Assembly (NCBI RefSeq): GCF_000620765.1
Contig: NZ_JIAK01000007.1
Span: 124,001-188,000, forward strand
Direction of reading: 5' to 3'
Source: Desulfovermiculus halophilus DSM 18834
GTDB taxonomy: Bacteria > Desulfobacterota > Desulfovibrionia > Desulfovibrionales > Desulfothermaceae
Length of the DNA stretch: 64,000 bases
The notes beneath the pieces were generated by a model. That model was not told where the DNA came from, searched no databases, and worked only from the letters and a program-made list of their open reading frames with translations. The stretch's first letter is position 1, and every line of letters begins with the position of its first letter. This document shows, piece by piece, positions 50,156 through 58,980 of this stretch. A program made the position numbers and the translations under genes.

Positions 50156-51079
50156 ATGGAAATCAAGTGCCCGGAATGCGGTTTCGTCCGTGAGGTGCCC
50201 GAGGATAAGATCCCCCCTACGGCCAAAATGGCCACCTGCCCCAAGTGCAACCAGAAGTTCTTTTTCCGGGAGCACGCTGACCAGGAGACTTCAGCCGAGG
50301 ATGGTAGCTGGAATGATCAGGCCGGCCAAGAGCAGAGTGAGGCTTCGGCCGGTGGGCAGGATACTGAACAAGGGGCGGAAGAGGACATCTGGACCCAGTT
50401 GGAATCCTTGTCCGGTGCGGGCTCCACAGAAGGGACTGCCGGGGAATACAGCACCGGTGAAGAGACAAAGCGGGGCGGGAGACCCCAAAAGGGTATCCCC
50501 TGGGAAAATCTGAGGGAATATGGATTTTTCCCCGGGCTGATAGAGACTATCAAGCTGGTCATGCTGCAGCCCCAGACCTTTTTTTCCCGGCTCCCCCTGG
50601 GACAGGGGTACAGCAAGCCGTTGATTTTCTATCTCCTGGTGGCTGAAGTTCAGGCCTTGGCCCAGTTTATGTGGCGAATGGCCGGGGTCGCGCCCCAGGG
50701 ACAAGGGGGAGGCGATTTTCTGGGGCTTGGCCTGGCCGGGCTGAGCTCACTTTTGGTTTTGATTCTGTATCCGGTATTTCTGGCCGGCATGCTCTTTGTG
50801 GTCAGCGCTTTGAACCATGCCTGTCTCATGGCGGTCAAGGCTGGAAAGAAAGGGTATGAGGGGACATTTAAGGTTATAAGCTATTCCAATGCCCCCATGG
50901 TTCTCGCTGTGTTGCCCCTGCTCGGTCCCCTTGTAGGGATGGTGTGGACCATGGTCTGTACCTTTCTCGGGTTCAAATATGTCCATCGGACCACCAACAT
51001 GCGGGTGCTTGTGGCAATGATTCTGCCGCTGCTTCTGCTTCTGCTCTTGAGCACCTTCATGGTTTCGGTCAAAGGATAG
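50156..51079 (+). CDS. Zinc-ribbon protein with YIP1-like membrane domain
   Basis: About 307 residues. N-terminal MJ0042-type zinc ribbon (CPECGFVREVPEDKIPPTAKMATCPKCNQKFFF), an acidic Gln/Glu/Gly-rich linker (~residues 45-115), then a YIP1-like region with about five membrane segments (GLIETIKLVMLQPQTFFSRLPLGQGYSKPLIFYLL, SNAPMVLAVLPLLGPLVGMVWTMVCTFLGFKYVHRTTNMRVLVAM). GAGAGG precedes the ATG. This architecture is seen in deltaproteobacteria next to heme or apr genes, but the function is not known. Confidence 0.82.
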   Translation: MEIKCPECGFVREVPEDKIPPTAKMATCPKCNQKFFFREHADQETSAEDGSWNDQAGQEQSEASAGGQDTEQGAEEDIWTQLESLSGAGSTEGTAGEYSTGEETKRGGRPQKGIPWENLREYGFFPGLIETIKLVMLQPQTFFSRLPLGQGYSKPLIFYLLVAEVQALAQFMWRMAGVAPQGQGGGDFLGLGLAGLSSLLVLILYPVFLAGMLFVVSALNHACLMAVKAGKKGYEGTFKVISYSNAPMVLAVLPLLGPLVGMVWTMVCTFLGFKYVHRTTNMRVLVAMILPLLLLLLLSTFMVSVKG

Positions 51080-51156
51080 CCTGGCCCCGTGCCCCGACAG
51101 ACAAGATACAATGATGCACTGATGCATTGCATACAACGCTGCAAGACGAGTACCAC

Positions 51157-52341
51157 ATGATAGGAATTTCCAAACTGTACTGCGACAGTGTCGAGCCTTC
51201 GGATGCCTTGCGCTACGGCCGCCGGTCCCGGGATCTGCCGTCCCATCTGCTGCAGTTTGCAGAGGACAAAAAGCCGGTGGTGGTCTGGAATATGACCAAG
51301 AGGTGCAATCTGCACTGTGCCCACTGTTATGCCCGCTCGGATGAAACCGCCGGGGAAGGTGAAATGGGCACGGATCAGGCCAAGGCCATGATCGACGATC
51401 TGGCCCGGTTCGGGTCTCCGGTGCTGCTCTTTTCCGGGGGCGAGCCCCTGGTCCGTTCCGATCTGCTTGAGCTTGCCCACTACGCCGTTGGTTGCGGCAT
51501 GCGGGCAGTGATCTCCACCAACGGGACGCTGATTACCCGGGAAAAAGCCAGGGAACTCAAGGAGGTGGGTCTCTCCTACGTGGGCATCTCCCTGGACGGC
51601 ACACAAGAGATCCACGACAGGTTCCGGGGAGTTCCCGGGGCCTACGCCAAGGCCATGCAGGGCCTGGAAAACTGTCAGCAAGAGGGGCTGAAGGTCGGTC
51701 TGCGCTTTACCATCAGCCGGCGGAATCAGCAGGAAGTCCCCGCGATTTTCGACCTGCTCAAGGACCGGGAGATACCCAGGGTCTGCTTCTATCACCTGGT
51801 CTACTCCGGCCGGGGGTCGGAATTGATCAAGGAGGATCTGGATCACGACGAGACCCGGCGGATTGTGGATCTGATCATGGATGAGACCAGGGATATGTAT
51901 GTACACGGCCTGGAGAAGGAAGTGCTCACCGTGGACAACCATGCCGACGGACCCTATGTCTATCTTCGCTTGCTGCGCGAGAATCCGCAGCGGGCCGAGG
52001 CGGTCATGGAGCTGTTGTCCTACAACGAAGGCAATAATTCCGGACGGGGAATCGGTTGCGTGTCCTGGGACGGGACGGTGTACGCCGACCAGTTCTGGCG
52101 AAATCACGCCTTTGGCAATGTCTGCGACCGGCCCTTTTCCCAGATCTGGACCGACTCAGGCATTGAGCTTCTGTCCCGGCTGAAGGACAAAAAGGCCCAT
52201 GTCACCGGCCGCTGTGCCGGGTGTCGATTCCTGCCGGTCTGCGGCGGGAACTTCCGGGCCCGGGCCGAGGCCTATTACGGCGATATATGGGCCCCTGATC
52301 CGGCCTGCTATTTGACGGATGAGGAGATAGGCCTGAAGTAG
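51157..52341 (+). CDS. ahbC: AhbC-like radical SAM enzyme (didecarboxysiroheme deacetylase)
   Basis: About 394 residues. Radical SAM core with CNLHCAHCYARSD (CX3CX2C), LLFSGGEPL and ISTNGTLI. The C-terminal auxiliary Cys region has GCVSWDGTVYADQ, GRCAGCRFLPVCGGNFRARA (SPASM-like). The N-terminus MIGISKLYCDSVEPSDALRYGR is the AhbC/NirJ1 type. It removes acetate side chains from 12,18-didecarboxysiroheme to give Fe-coproporphyrin III. Start at 51157 chosen from family N-termini; the ribosome-binding site is weak. First gene of ahbC-hemB-ahbD-ahbA/B. Confidence 0.88.
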   Translation: MIGISKLYCDSVEPSDALRYGRRSRDLPSHLLQFAEDKKPVVVWNMTKRCNLHCAHCYARSDETAGEGEMGTDQAKAMIDDLARFGSPVLLFSGGEPLVRSDLLELAHYAVGCGMRAVISTNGTLITREKARELKEVGLSYVGISLDGTQEIHDRFRGVPGAYAKAMQGLENCQQEGLKVGLRFTISRRNQQEVPAIFDLLKDREIPRVCFYHLVYSGRGSELIKEDLDHDETRRIVDLIMDETRDMYVHGLEKEVLTVDNHADGPYVYLRLLRENPQRAEAVMELLSYNEGNNSGRGIGCVSWDGTVYADQFWRNHAFGNVCDRPFSQIWTDSGIELLSRLKDKKAHVTGRCAGCRFLPVCGGNFRARAEAYYGDIWAPDPACYLTDEEIGLK

Positions 52342-52484
52342 TGCCTTGTCATTCATCACCTGGCGGAATACAAGAAACACCCCCCAGCCCCCCTCAAGGG
52401 GGACCAAGAAGAGGGAGTGACAGACTAACCGACGTGCCTGCCAAGGCGCAGGTACGCTTACGCTAACGAAGCATACAAACGATT

Positions 52485-52578
52485 TCGATACCGATACCGA
52501 TACCGACTGGGAGTGGTTCCCCAATCTGATCCTGATAACTATTAACCAATAACTCATAACAGTTTTTCATACAAAAGG
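52485..52578. repeat. CGATAC tandem repeat and shared motif upstream of hemB
   Basis: GATACCGATACCGATACCGA-type hexamer repeats (52485-52507) and the block 52540-52578 (TATTAACCAATA...CAGTTTTTCATACAAAAGG). A closely similar block occurs at 53838-53869, upstream of ahbD. The rest of 52342-52612 includes a CCCCCCTCAAGGGGG hairpin; no gene is seen. Confidence 0.6.
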
Positions 52579-52612
52579 ACGTGTTTACAGAATCTTGGCG
52601 AGGGATACAGGT

Positions 52613-53590
52613 ATGAGTTTTTTCCGCGGCCGCCGACTGCGGCGGACCGAAGCAATGCGCAGCCTGGTCCGGGAGACCGAGCTGCGCCCCCAGGACCTGA
52701 TTCATCCATTTTTTGTCCTTGAGGACGATGATACCCAGATTCGAAAGCCTATCGCCTCCATGCCGGGGCAAAGTCAGCTCGGGCTGGAGGCCCTGGTTGA
52801 GGATGTCCGGCAGGCCAGGGCTCACGGCCTCTCGAATATCATGCTCTTTGGCATCCCCAGGCACAAGGATGAGCGGGGAAGCCAGGCCTACGCTTCGGAC
52901 GGGATCGTGCAGCAGGCCGTGACCAGAATAAAAGAAGCGGTCCCGGATATGATGGTCATTACCGATGTCTGCCTCTGCGAATACACCTCCCATGGTCATT
53001 GCGGGTTGATTGCAGACGGAGGGGTCCAGAATGATCCGACCCTGGAGCTGTTGGCTCAGACCGCGCTTTCTCATGTCAGGGCCGGGGCGGACATGGTGGC
53101 TCCGTCGGATATGATGGACGGCAGGGTTCAGGCTATTCGCCGGGCCTTGGACCGGGAAGGATTCGTCGACCTGCCGGTCATGTCTTATGCAGTCAAGTAC
53201 GCTTCGGCCTTTTACGGCCCGTTTCGGGATGCAGCCCAGAGTGCACCCAGCTTCGGAGACCGCAAGACCTATCAGATGGACCCGGCCAACGCCCTGGAAG
53301 GCCTGCGGGAGGCAGAGGCGGATGTGCAGGAAGGCGCGGACATTTTGATGGTCAAGCCGGCCCTGCCCTACCTTGACGTGCTGCGAAGGATCCGGGACAG
53401 GCATGACCTGGCCTTGGCCGCGTACCATGTTTCCGGGGAGTACGCCCTGATCAAGGCAGCGGGGGAAAAGGGCTGGGTCGATGAGCGGCAGGTGGCCCTG
53501 GAGAGCCTGACCAGCATCAAGCGGGCCGGAGCATCCTGCATTTTGACCTACTTCGCCCGGGATGCGGTTCAGTGGTTGCAAGAGTATTAA
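52613..53590 (+). CDS. hemB: Porphobilinogen synthase (delta-aminolevulinate dehydratase)
   Basis: About 325 residues. HemB landmarks: [39 protein letters not shown] (metal-site Cys plus His), [38 protein letters not shown] with the first Schiff-base Lys, and [12 protein letters not shown] with the second Lys. It condenses two ALA to porphobilinogen, the entry to siroheme and Ahb heme synthesis. The ATG at 52613 has GAGGG 8 nt upstream. Only one Cys of the usual zinc triad region is doubtful; [12 protein letters not shown] keeps three Cys. Confidence 0.95.
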   Translation: MSFFRGRRLRRTEAMRSLVRETELRPQDLIHPFFVLEDDDTQIRKPIASMPGQSQLGLEALVEDVRQARAHGLSNIMLFGIPRHKDERGSQAYASDGIVQQAVTRIKEAVPDMMVITDVCLCEYTSHGHCGLIADGGVQNDPTLELLAQTALSHVRAGADMVAPSDMMDGRVQAIRRALDREGFVDLPVMSYAVKYASAFYGPFRDAAQSAPSFGDRKTYQMDPANALEGLREAEADVQEGADILMVKPALPYLDVLRRIRDRHDLALAAYHVSGEYALIKAAGEKGWVDERQVALESLTSIKRAGASCILTYFARDAVQWLQEY

Positions 53591-53724
53591 GGGATGAGGA
53601 AAAAGCTCACGAATTATTGCTCCCACGCACACCGCGGGAACTCTAACAAAAAGTTGTAGGGATGGACCTCTCAGGTCCAACTCGTCAGTTTCATTTTGTT
53701 GTGATTTACTTTCTTCGGGTTCGT

Positions 53725-53869
53725 AATCGAAATCGGGATCGGGATCGATATCCATAAACTGAGAATTCCTGCTGCACCGAATGACATATGCTTTCGATTT
53801 CGATAGCGATCCCGATTTCGATTTGGATTATCCCAGCTATTAACTAATACCAGTTTTTCATGCAAATGG
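53725..53869. repeat. 17-bp inverted repeat and shared motif upstream of ahbD
   Basis: AATCGAAATCGGGATCG (53725-53741) and its perfect reverse complement (53807-53823) frame a 65-bp loop, built from the same CGAT-type hexamers as the hemB leader. The block at 53838-53869 (TATTAACTAATACCAG followed by TTTTTCATGCAAATGG) matches the block upstream of hemB. The rest of 53591-53911 has a GGACCTCTCAGGTCC palindrome and no gene. Confidence 0.6.
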
Positions 53870-53911
53870 GTGCGAAATGTTCTGTACATTAATAAAAACA
53901 CCTTGAGGCCC

Positions 53912-54979
53912 ATGCATTCATCCACTCATCCTCCACATCTGCGGCTTATTGCCTGGGAAGTGACCCGGGCCTGCAATCTGGCCTGCAAGCACTGCAGGGC
54001 CGAGGCTAGACAGGAACCTTTTCCTGGAGAATTAAGCACCCAGGAGGCCAAGGCCCTGATCGACACCGTTCCCCAGACCGGGAGTCCGATCATTATATTT
54101 ACCGGCGGAGAGCCCCTGCTCAGGGAGGATGTCTTTGACCTGGCGGGTCATGCCCGGGAGCAGGGACTTCGCTGTGTCATGGCCCCGAACGGGACACTGA
54201 TCAATGCTGAAAATGCAAGGGCTATGCGCGAATCAGGCATTGAGCGGGTGTCAATCTCCATCGACGGGCCGGACGAAAAAAGCCACAACGAGTTCCGGGG
54301 AGTCCCAGGGGCCTTCGAGGCCTCCATGCACGGGATTGAGTACTTAAAGCAGGCCGGCATCCCCTTTCAGATCAATACGACTGTGACCAGAAACAACCTG
54401 GGCAGCTTCGGGGACATCTTCAGCTTGGCCCGGCAGCTCGGGGCTGTGGCCTGGCACATATTTCTCCTGGTTCCCACCGGCAGGGGCGCTGAACTCCAGG
54501 ATGAAATCATCAGCGCCCAGGAATATGAACGGATTCTGAACTGGTTCTACGATTTTCGACGTCAGACCGACATGCACCTTAAGGCCACATGTGCCCCGCA
54601 TTATCATCGGATCCTGCGCCAGCGGGCTCAAGAGGAGGGGACTGCGGTGACCCAGGAAAACTTCGGCCTGGACGCAGTCAGCCGCGGATGTTTGGGCGGT
54701 ATCGGCTTCTGCTTCATCTCCCATTCCGGCCAGGTCCAGCCCTGTGGATATCTGGAGCTGGATTGCGGGCAGATTCGAGAACAGCCCTTTCCGGAAATCT
54801 GGGCCAATTCGCCACAGTTTCAGGCCCTGCGCGACCCGTCCGCATACCAGGGCAAGTGCGGAATCTGTGAATATCACCGGGTCTGCGGGGGGTGCCGGGC
54901 CAGGGCCCAGACCATGAACGGCCACTACTTGGCCGAAGAGCCCCTCTGCTCATATATCCCCAAAAAAGCTGGGAAATAA
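53912..54979 (+). CDS. ahbD: AhbD-like radical SAM heme synthase
   Basis: About 355 residues. Radical SAM site CNLACKHCRAEA (CX3CX2C), IIFTGGEPLLRED, MAPNGTLI, and SISIDGPDEKSHNEFRGVPGAFE. C-terminal auxiliary cluster region: CLGGIGFCFISHSGQVQPCGYLELDCG and GKCGICEYHRVCGGCRARA. AhbD decarboxylates the two propionates of Fe-coproporphyrin III to vinyls, giving heme b. Start at 53912 fits family N-termini. One base from the next start (54981). Confidence 0.9.
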   Translation: MHSSTHPPHLRLIAWEVTRACNLACKHCRAEARQEPFPGELSTQEAKALIDTVPQTGSPIIIFTGGEPLLREDVFDLAGHAREQGLRCVMAPNGTLINAENARAMRESGIERVSISIDGPDEKSHNEFRGVPGAFEASMHGIEYLKQAGIPFQINTTVTRNNLGSFGDIFSLARQLGAVAWHIFLLVPTGRGAELQDEIISAQEYERILNWFYDFRRQTDMHLKATCAPHYHRILRQRAQEEGTAVTQENFGLDAVSRGCLGGIGFCFISHSGQVQPCGYLELDCGQIREQPFPEIWANSPQFQALRDPSAYQGKCGICEYHRVCGGCRARAQTMNGHYLAEEPLCSYIPKKAGK

Positions 54980-54980
54980 C

Positions 54981-55433
54981 ATGGACACCACCGACAGGCG
55001 CATCCTGGATATCATCCAGACCGAGTTCCCCCTGGTTTCCAGGCCATATGCCCATATCGGGGGCCAGGTAGGTCTGACCCAGGCAGAGACCTTGGCCCGG
55101 GTGCGGGCCATGCAGCAACGGGGCATCATTCGCAGGATCGGGGCCAACTTCCAGTCTCGCCGGTTGGGATGGAAGAGCACCCTGTGCGCGGCTGCGGTGC
55201 CCGAGGACAGGCTTGAGGAGTTCGTTGCCATCGTGAACAGCTATCCCGGAGTGACCCACAATTATCTGCGCCGCCACAGGTACAATGTGTGGTTTACCTT
55301 TATCGGTCCCAGCTGGCAGGCCATTGAGGACAGCCTGGAGGCGATACGGGAAGCGACCGGGGTGAATGTCTTGAATCTTCCGGCGGAACGCATGTTCAAG
55401 ATCAAGGTCGATTTTCGGATGCAGGAGGAATGA
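54981..55433 (+). CDS. Siroheme decarboxylase subunit, AhbA/AhbB (Lrp/AsnC-like)
   Basis: 150 residues. Lrp/AsnC-type helix-turn-helix (TTDRRILDIIQTEFPLVSRPYAHIGGQVGLTQAETLARVRAMQQRGIIRRIGANF) and RAM-like core (YNVWFTFIGPSWQAIEDSLEAI). The siroheme decarboxylase family is recognised by the PYAHIG...RIGANFQSRRLG segment and the His-rich loop VTHNYLRRHRYN. AhbA and AhbB usually form a heterodimer; only one is in this window, and I cannot tell which. The stop codon lies in the left arm of a very long terminator hairpin. Confidence 0.87.
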   Translation: MDTTDRRILDIIQTEFPLVSRPYAHIGGQVGLTQAETLARVRAMQQRGIIRRIGANFQSRRLGWKSTLCAAAVPEDRLEEFVAIVNSYPGVTHNYLRRHRYNVWFTFIGPSWQAIEDSLEAIREATGVNVLNLPAERMFKIKVDFRMQEE

Positions 55434-55488
55434 GATGTCGAGCACGGCCACGCTCAGACGCGTGGCCGTGCTCGACATCTCATTTTTT
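55430..55488 (+). terminator. Terminator with 24-bp perfect stem overlapping the ahb cluster stop
   Basis: 55430-55453 pairs perfectly with 55460-55483 around TCAGAC and is followed by a run of T's (to 55488). The left arm contains the TGA of the AhbA/AhbB-type gene (55431-55433). It ends the heme operon 10 bp before the next start. Confidence 0.88.
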
Positions 55489-55497
55489 CGGTTGTGT

Positions 55498-56775
55498 ATG
55501 CCTACCGGAACAAATTCCCCCATCATCGTCATCGGCGCAGGTCCGGCCGGACTCATGGCCGCCGGTCAGGCGGCGGTCCACGGAGCCGATGTTCTCCTCC
55601 TGGAAAAGATGGCCAAGCCTGCCCTTAAGCTGGGATTGACCGGCAAGGGGCGGTGCAATCTAACCAATACAGCCCCGGTCCAGGAGTTCATCCAGGCCTT
55701 CGGTTCCCAGGGCCGCTTTTTGCACCCAGCCTTTTCCCGTTTTTTTAGCTCTGATCTGCGGGATTTTCTCCACTCCATAGGCATTGCCACCCAGGTGGAA
55801 CGGGGCGGACGGGTTTTTCCGATCTGCGAAAACGCGCCATTAGTGGCCCGGACTCTGGTCGACTGGGTCCGCGGACAAGGAGTGGATATTCGGACCAGGA
55901 CCAGGGTGGTGGATATTGCGGTTGACCAGGGAGGGATAAGCGGGGTTCGGGTTCAAGGCGGGGACGGAAAGGAATCATTTATCGGGGCCGACGTGGTGAT
56001 CCTGGGCACAGGAGGCGCTTCCTATCCAAGCACCGGTTCCACCGGGGAGGGGTTTGAGCTGGCCCGCCGAGCGGGGCATGCCGTGCAGCCCATCGCTCCC
56101 GCCCTGGTTCCACTGGAGACGGCCGAGGTAGAGACCGTCAAGGAGCTGCAGGGCTTGAGCCTGCGCAATGTCCAGGTCCGGGCCGAGGCAGAGGGGAAGA
56201 TAGTGGGGGATGAGTTCGGAGAGATGCTGTTTACCCATTTCGGTCTTTCCGGCCCGGCCATCTTGAGCTTGAGTCAGAGTGTGGTCCGAGCCTGGGAAAA
56301 GGGCTGTTCAGTTTTAATCCATATCGATCTCAAGCCGGCCCTGGACGATCAGAAACTGGACGCCCGCCTGGTCAGGGACTTTCGGGATCGCGGCCGGCAG
56401 CAGCTGAAGACGGTGCTCAAGGGCCTGCTTCCGGCCGGATTGATTCCGGTTTGTCTGCAGCAGACAGGACTTAAAGGGGACACCACCGCCAGCCAGCTTA
56501 CCGCCAGGGATCGGCGAATCCTGCGGACCTGGCTCAAGGATGTGGTGTTCACCGTCAGCGGTCACCGGTCCTTTTCCGAGGCAATTGTTACCGCCGGCGG
56601 AGTTTCGGTCAGGGAAATCGATCCCCGCAGTATGCAGTCCAAGCTGGTCAAGGGCCTGTACCTGGTCGGAGAGATCCTGGATCTGGCCGGCACAACCGGG
56701 GGCTACAACCTGCAGGCCGCCTTTTCCACAGGCTGGCTGGCCGGGGAGAGTGCAGGGAAAAAAGTGAACATATGA
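55498..56775 (+). CDS. BaiN/HI0933-like FAD-dependent oxidoreductase
   Basis: About 425 residues. N-terminal FAD site VIGAGPAGLMAAGQAAVHGADVLLLEK, GKGRCNLTNT (family signature), LGTGGASYPSTGSTGEGFELA, GLSGPAILSLS and C-terminal VTAGGVSVREIDPRSMQSKLVKGLYLVGEILDLAGTTGGYNLQAAFSTG. Family members are NAD(P)-dependent flavoproteins of poorly known role; BaiN acts on bile-acid intermediates. ATG 55498 is preferred over 55435 because the latter lies inside the terminator hairpin; there is no clear ribosome-binding site for either. Confidence 0.87.
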   Translation: MPTGTNSPIIVIGAGPAGLMAAGQAAVHGADVLLLEKMAKPALKLGLTGKGRCNLTNTAPVQEFIQAFGSQGRFLHPAFSRFFSSDLRDFLHSIGIATQVERGGRVFPICENAPLVARTLVDWVRGQGVDIRTRTRVVDIAVDQGGISGVRVQGGDGKESFIGADVVILGTGGASYPSTGSTGEGFELARRAGHAVQPIAPALVPLETAEVETVKELQGLSLRNVQVRAEAEGKIVGDEFGEMLFTHFGLSGPAILSLSQSVVRAWEKGCSVLIHIDLKPALDDQKLDARLVRDFRDRGRQQLKTVLKGLLPAGLIPVCLQQTGLKGDTTASQLTARDRRILRTWLKDVVFTVSGHRSFSEAIVTAGGVSVREIDPRSMQSKLVKGLYLVGEILDLAGTTGGYNLQAAFSTGWLAGESAGKKVNI

Positions 56776-56793
56776 TGGATTGCCTCTGAATGA

Positions 56794-56924
56794 AAGGCAG
56801 GGCTTGCCCCTACAAAGAGGAGCGGGGTGCAGGTTGTAAACCCCGGTATTTTGTTTGATTGGCTCATAACCGCGATCCTCTGTGTAGGGGCAGGCTTCGC
56901 GCTTTGGCGTAATGCCTGCCCTCT
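56794..56924. repeat. Imperfect intergenic palindrome
   Basis: GCTTGCCCCTACAAAGAGGA (56802-56821) pairs with 56876-56895 at 18 of 20 positions; AAGGCAGG and TGCCTGCC blocks extend the pairing. It lies between convergent genes and looks like a dispersed REP-type unit. The rest of 56776-57026 shows nothing else. Confidence 0.6.
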
Positions 56925-57026
56925 GGGCCTTTCTCATGCCCACGCTGTCTAGTGTGTGCTATGCTCAGCTTCGTGGGAGGGGCCGGGCAATTCAGGGGAA
57001 ATTCTTTGGTGATTGTTTAAAAAAAT

Positions 57027-57054
57027 AAAGCCGCGGATCGACATCCGCGGCTTT
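57027..57054 (-). terminator. Terminator of the apr-qmo gene run
   Basis: A perfect 12-bp stem (AAAGCCGCGGAT/ATCCGCGGCTTT) with a CGAC loop, followed on the minus strand by TTTATTTTT. It lies 24 bp past the stop of the last gene of the qmo run. Confidence 0.88.
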
Positions 57055-57078
57055 TTGAGCTTGATTGGCTGCACGTGC

Positions 57079-57741
57079 TTAGAAGCCGAATTCGTCGTCG
57101 CCCGCCGCGCTTCCGCCAAATCCGAAATCAGGTTCCGGCTCTGCTGCACCGCCGCCTGCCGCACCGGCTTCCGGGGCCGCTGCCGCCCCGCCTTCGCCGG
57201 AAACAGTGACCACGCCGTGCTTTTTGACCTCATCGATCTTGGCCAGCAGATCGTCGACTTTTTTCAGATAGTCGTCCACCTTGGAGGCTGAAGCCATGAT
57301 CTGCTTCTCGCCCTCATTCTTCATCTGGGCTTCATAGTCGGAAACCTTGCTTTCCAAAGCGGCAATCTTCTTTTTGTTTTCTTCCAGAATGCCTTCATAT
57401 TCTGCAAGTTTGTCTTTTTGTTCCTTGAGGGTCTGCCGATACTCCTTGAGCTTGGCAAAAACCGTATCCGCCTCTTCCTGGGCATCCGTGGGCAGGCTCA
57501 TGATGGAGACATTGTCTCCCAGCTCGGTGACCTCTTCCTTCTTCAGCCGGCTCAGTTCCGGGTGCTGCTCATAGATCCAGGCCTTGGTCAGAGCCGAGGC
57601 AAATGGGGCCAGCTCCTTGTCCACATCCTGCTGGGTCACGAATTGAAGCAGCTCTATAACATCCTGTTTGTAGGTCCCGGCCGGGGCCCGCAAAAAGGAT
57701 ACGAATGTTTGCATGGGAAAGACCTTGCGTGCATCAGCCAT
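57079..57741 (-). CDS. Coiled-coil protein downstream of qmoC (QmoD position)
   Basis: 220 residues, acidic. Residues ~1-75 are compact (VFPMQTFVSFLRAPAGTYKQDVIELLQFV), ~75-180 form a long coiled coil (KLKEYRQTLKEQKDKLAEYEGILEENKKKIAALESKV), and the tail is Ala/Gly-rich and ends PDFGFGGSAAGDDEFGF. No cofactor motif is visible. It follows qmoC by 13 bp and ends at the operon terminator. In Desulfovibrio vulgaris a small hypothetical gene (DVU0851, called qmoD) sits here; homology is inferred from position, not shown. Possibly a scaffold between Qmo and APS reductase. Confidence 0.78.
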   Translation of the reverse strand: MADARKVFPMQTFVSFLRAPAGTYKQDVIELLQFVTQQDVDKELAPFASALTKAWIYEQHPELSRLKKEEVTELGDNVSIMSLPTDAQEEADTVFAKLKEYRQTLKEQKDKLAEYEGILEENKKKIAALESKVSDYEAQMKNEGEKQIMASASKVDDYLKKVDDLLAKIDEVKKHGVVTVSGEGGAAAAPEAGAAGGGAAEPEPDFGFGGSAAGDDEFGF

Positions 57742-57754
57742 GACAGCCTCCTTG

Positions 57755-58969
57755 TTATAAGACCAAAAGTTTGTTCTGACCGCTCTCGACTTCAGTGGAG
57801 ATCCGACCTATCCGCCGAGCATAGGTCAAGGCTGCCACCCTGTAGACCAGATGTCCGAGCTTGGACCACGGCAGATAGGCGATAAGCATGAAGACCGAGA
57901 TGAGGTGGATATAATAGACGGGGTAGGCCAGACCAGGCACCCCGAGTAGCCGGAATACTTCGCTCAAGATCCCGCTGATGGCAACGGCCCAGAGGACGCC
58001 GATCAGATACCAATCATAATAGGAAGAGCTGTCCTTGTCCGTATCCGTCAGCCGCCGGCGGGTGAGGTAGACTAGGCCGACGACCATGGCAATGGCTCCA
58101 AGATTGCCCAGGATCTTGACCGGATTCCACAGGGGCATGGGATACTCCATGTGCAGCAGGGGCAATATCTTGCCTCCCCAGTGGGTCAGGGCCACCACAC
58201 TGGTGACAATGAACAGGGCGACAAAGGCATAGAAGAGGACCAGATGACCCTTGAACTTGACCTGGTCGGACTCAGTATCCCCGCAGTCCTTCCATTTCTT
58301 GTGGGTCACGACTTCATCCTTGATCACCCGCCACAGGCTGACCCACATGTTCTTGGGCGGCCTGTAGCCCACAACAAAGGTCTTGGGCTGGGAGGCAAAG
58401 GCCGAGAACAGGTTTCTGATTCCGGCATAGAAGCTGTACAAGACAAAGACTGCTGCCAGGCCGAAGATGGGATCAATGGTGAAGTCTCCGGGAAATATCA
58501 TCCCATAGACGATCTCCCCGTGTTCATTGACCGGAAACGCACTGCCCTGAATGCTTCCGGTGATGATCCAGACGATGAGATAGATGATGGCTGGGATGGC
58601 GATCAGCTTGGGCAGATGGCGGGCTGAGCTCATCCATTTGCCCAAAAACGACGGCCCGACCAGATTACGGTAGGCCATGTTGCGCAGGGCGGCCATCAGC
58701 TCTCCGGGTTTGGCTCCCCGCGGACACATCTCAGTGCATTGTCCGCACTTGTGGCACAGCCACATATCCATGTCGTTGACCAGCTTGTCTTTCAGTCCCC
58801 ACTGGGCCCAGATCATTTCCTTGCGCGGGAAGGAGCTGTCCATGGGCGACAAAGGGCAGACCACACTGCACGTGGCACACTGATAGCACTTCTTCAGGTC
58901 CTGTCCACCTGCAGCTTGGAGCTCTTTCACGAACTCGAGATCGGGTTGGATGCGCAGCACCTCGGACAT
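57755..58969 (-). CDS. qmoC: QmoC, membrane subunit of quinone-interacting oxidoreductase
   Basis: 404 residues. An HdrC-like N-terminus with two [4Fe-4S] sites (KKCYQCATCSVVCPLSP and LCHKCGQCTEMCPRGAKPGELMAALRNMAYR) is fused to a six-helix cytochrome b-type domain (HLVLFYAFVALFIVTSVVALTHWGGKILPLLHMEYP, with His residues for heme b). It oxidises menaquinol and passes electrons to QmoA/B and APS reductase. Third of qmoABC, 11 bp after qmoB. Confidence 0.95.
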   Translation of the reverse strand: MSEVLRIQPDLEFVKELQAAGGQDLKKCYQCATCSVVCPLSPMDSSFPRKEMIWAQWGLKDKLVNDMDMWLCHKCGQCTEMCPRGAKPGELMAALRNMAYRNLVGPSFLGKWMSSARHLPKLIAIPAIIYLIVWIITGSIQGSAFPVNEHGEIVYGMIFPGDFTIDPIFGLAAVFVLYSFYAGIRNLFSAFASQPKTFVVGYRPPKNMWVSLWRVIKDEVVTHKKWKDCGDTESDQVKFKGHLVLFYAFVALFIVTSVVALTHWGGKILPLLHMEYPMPLWNPVKILGNLGAIAMVVGLVYLTRRRLTDTDKDSSSYYDWYLIGVLWAVAISGILSEVFRLLGVPGLAYPVYYIHLISVFMLIAYLPWSKLGHLVYRVAALTYARRIGRISTEVESGQNKLLVL

Positions 58970-58980
58970 ATATCCTCCTC

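Noticed and set aside
52156-53755. Long minus-strand open frames across hemB and its leader
   Set aside because: They are antisense to the motif-complete hemB and carry no recognisable domain; high GC keeps opposite frames open.
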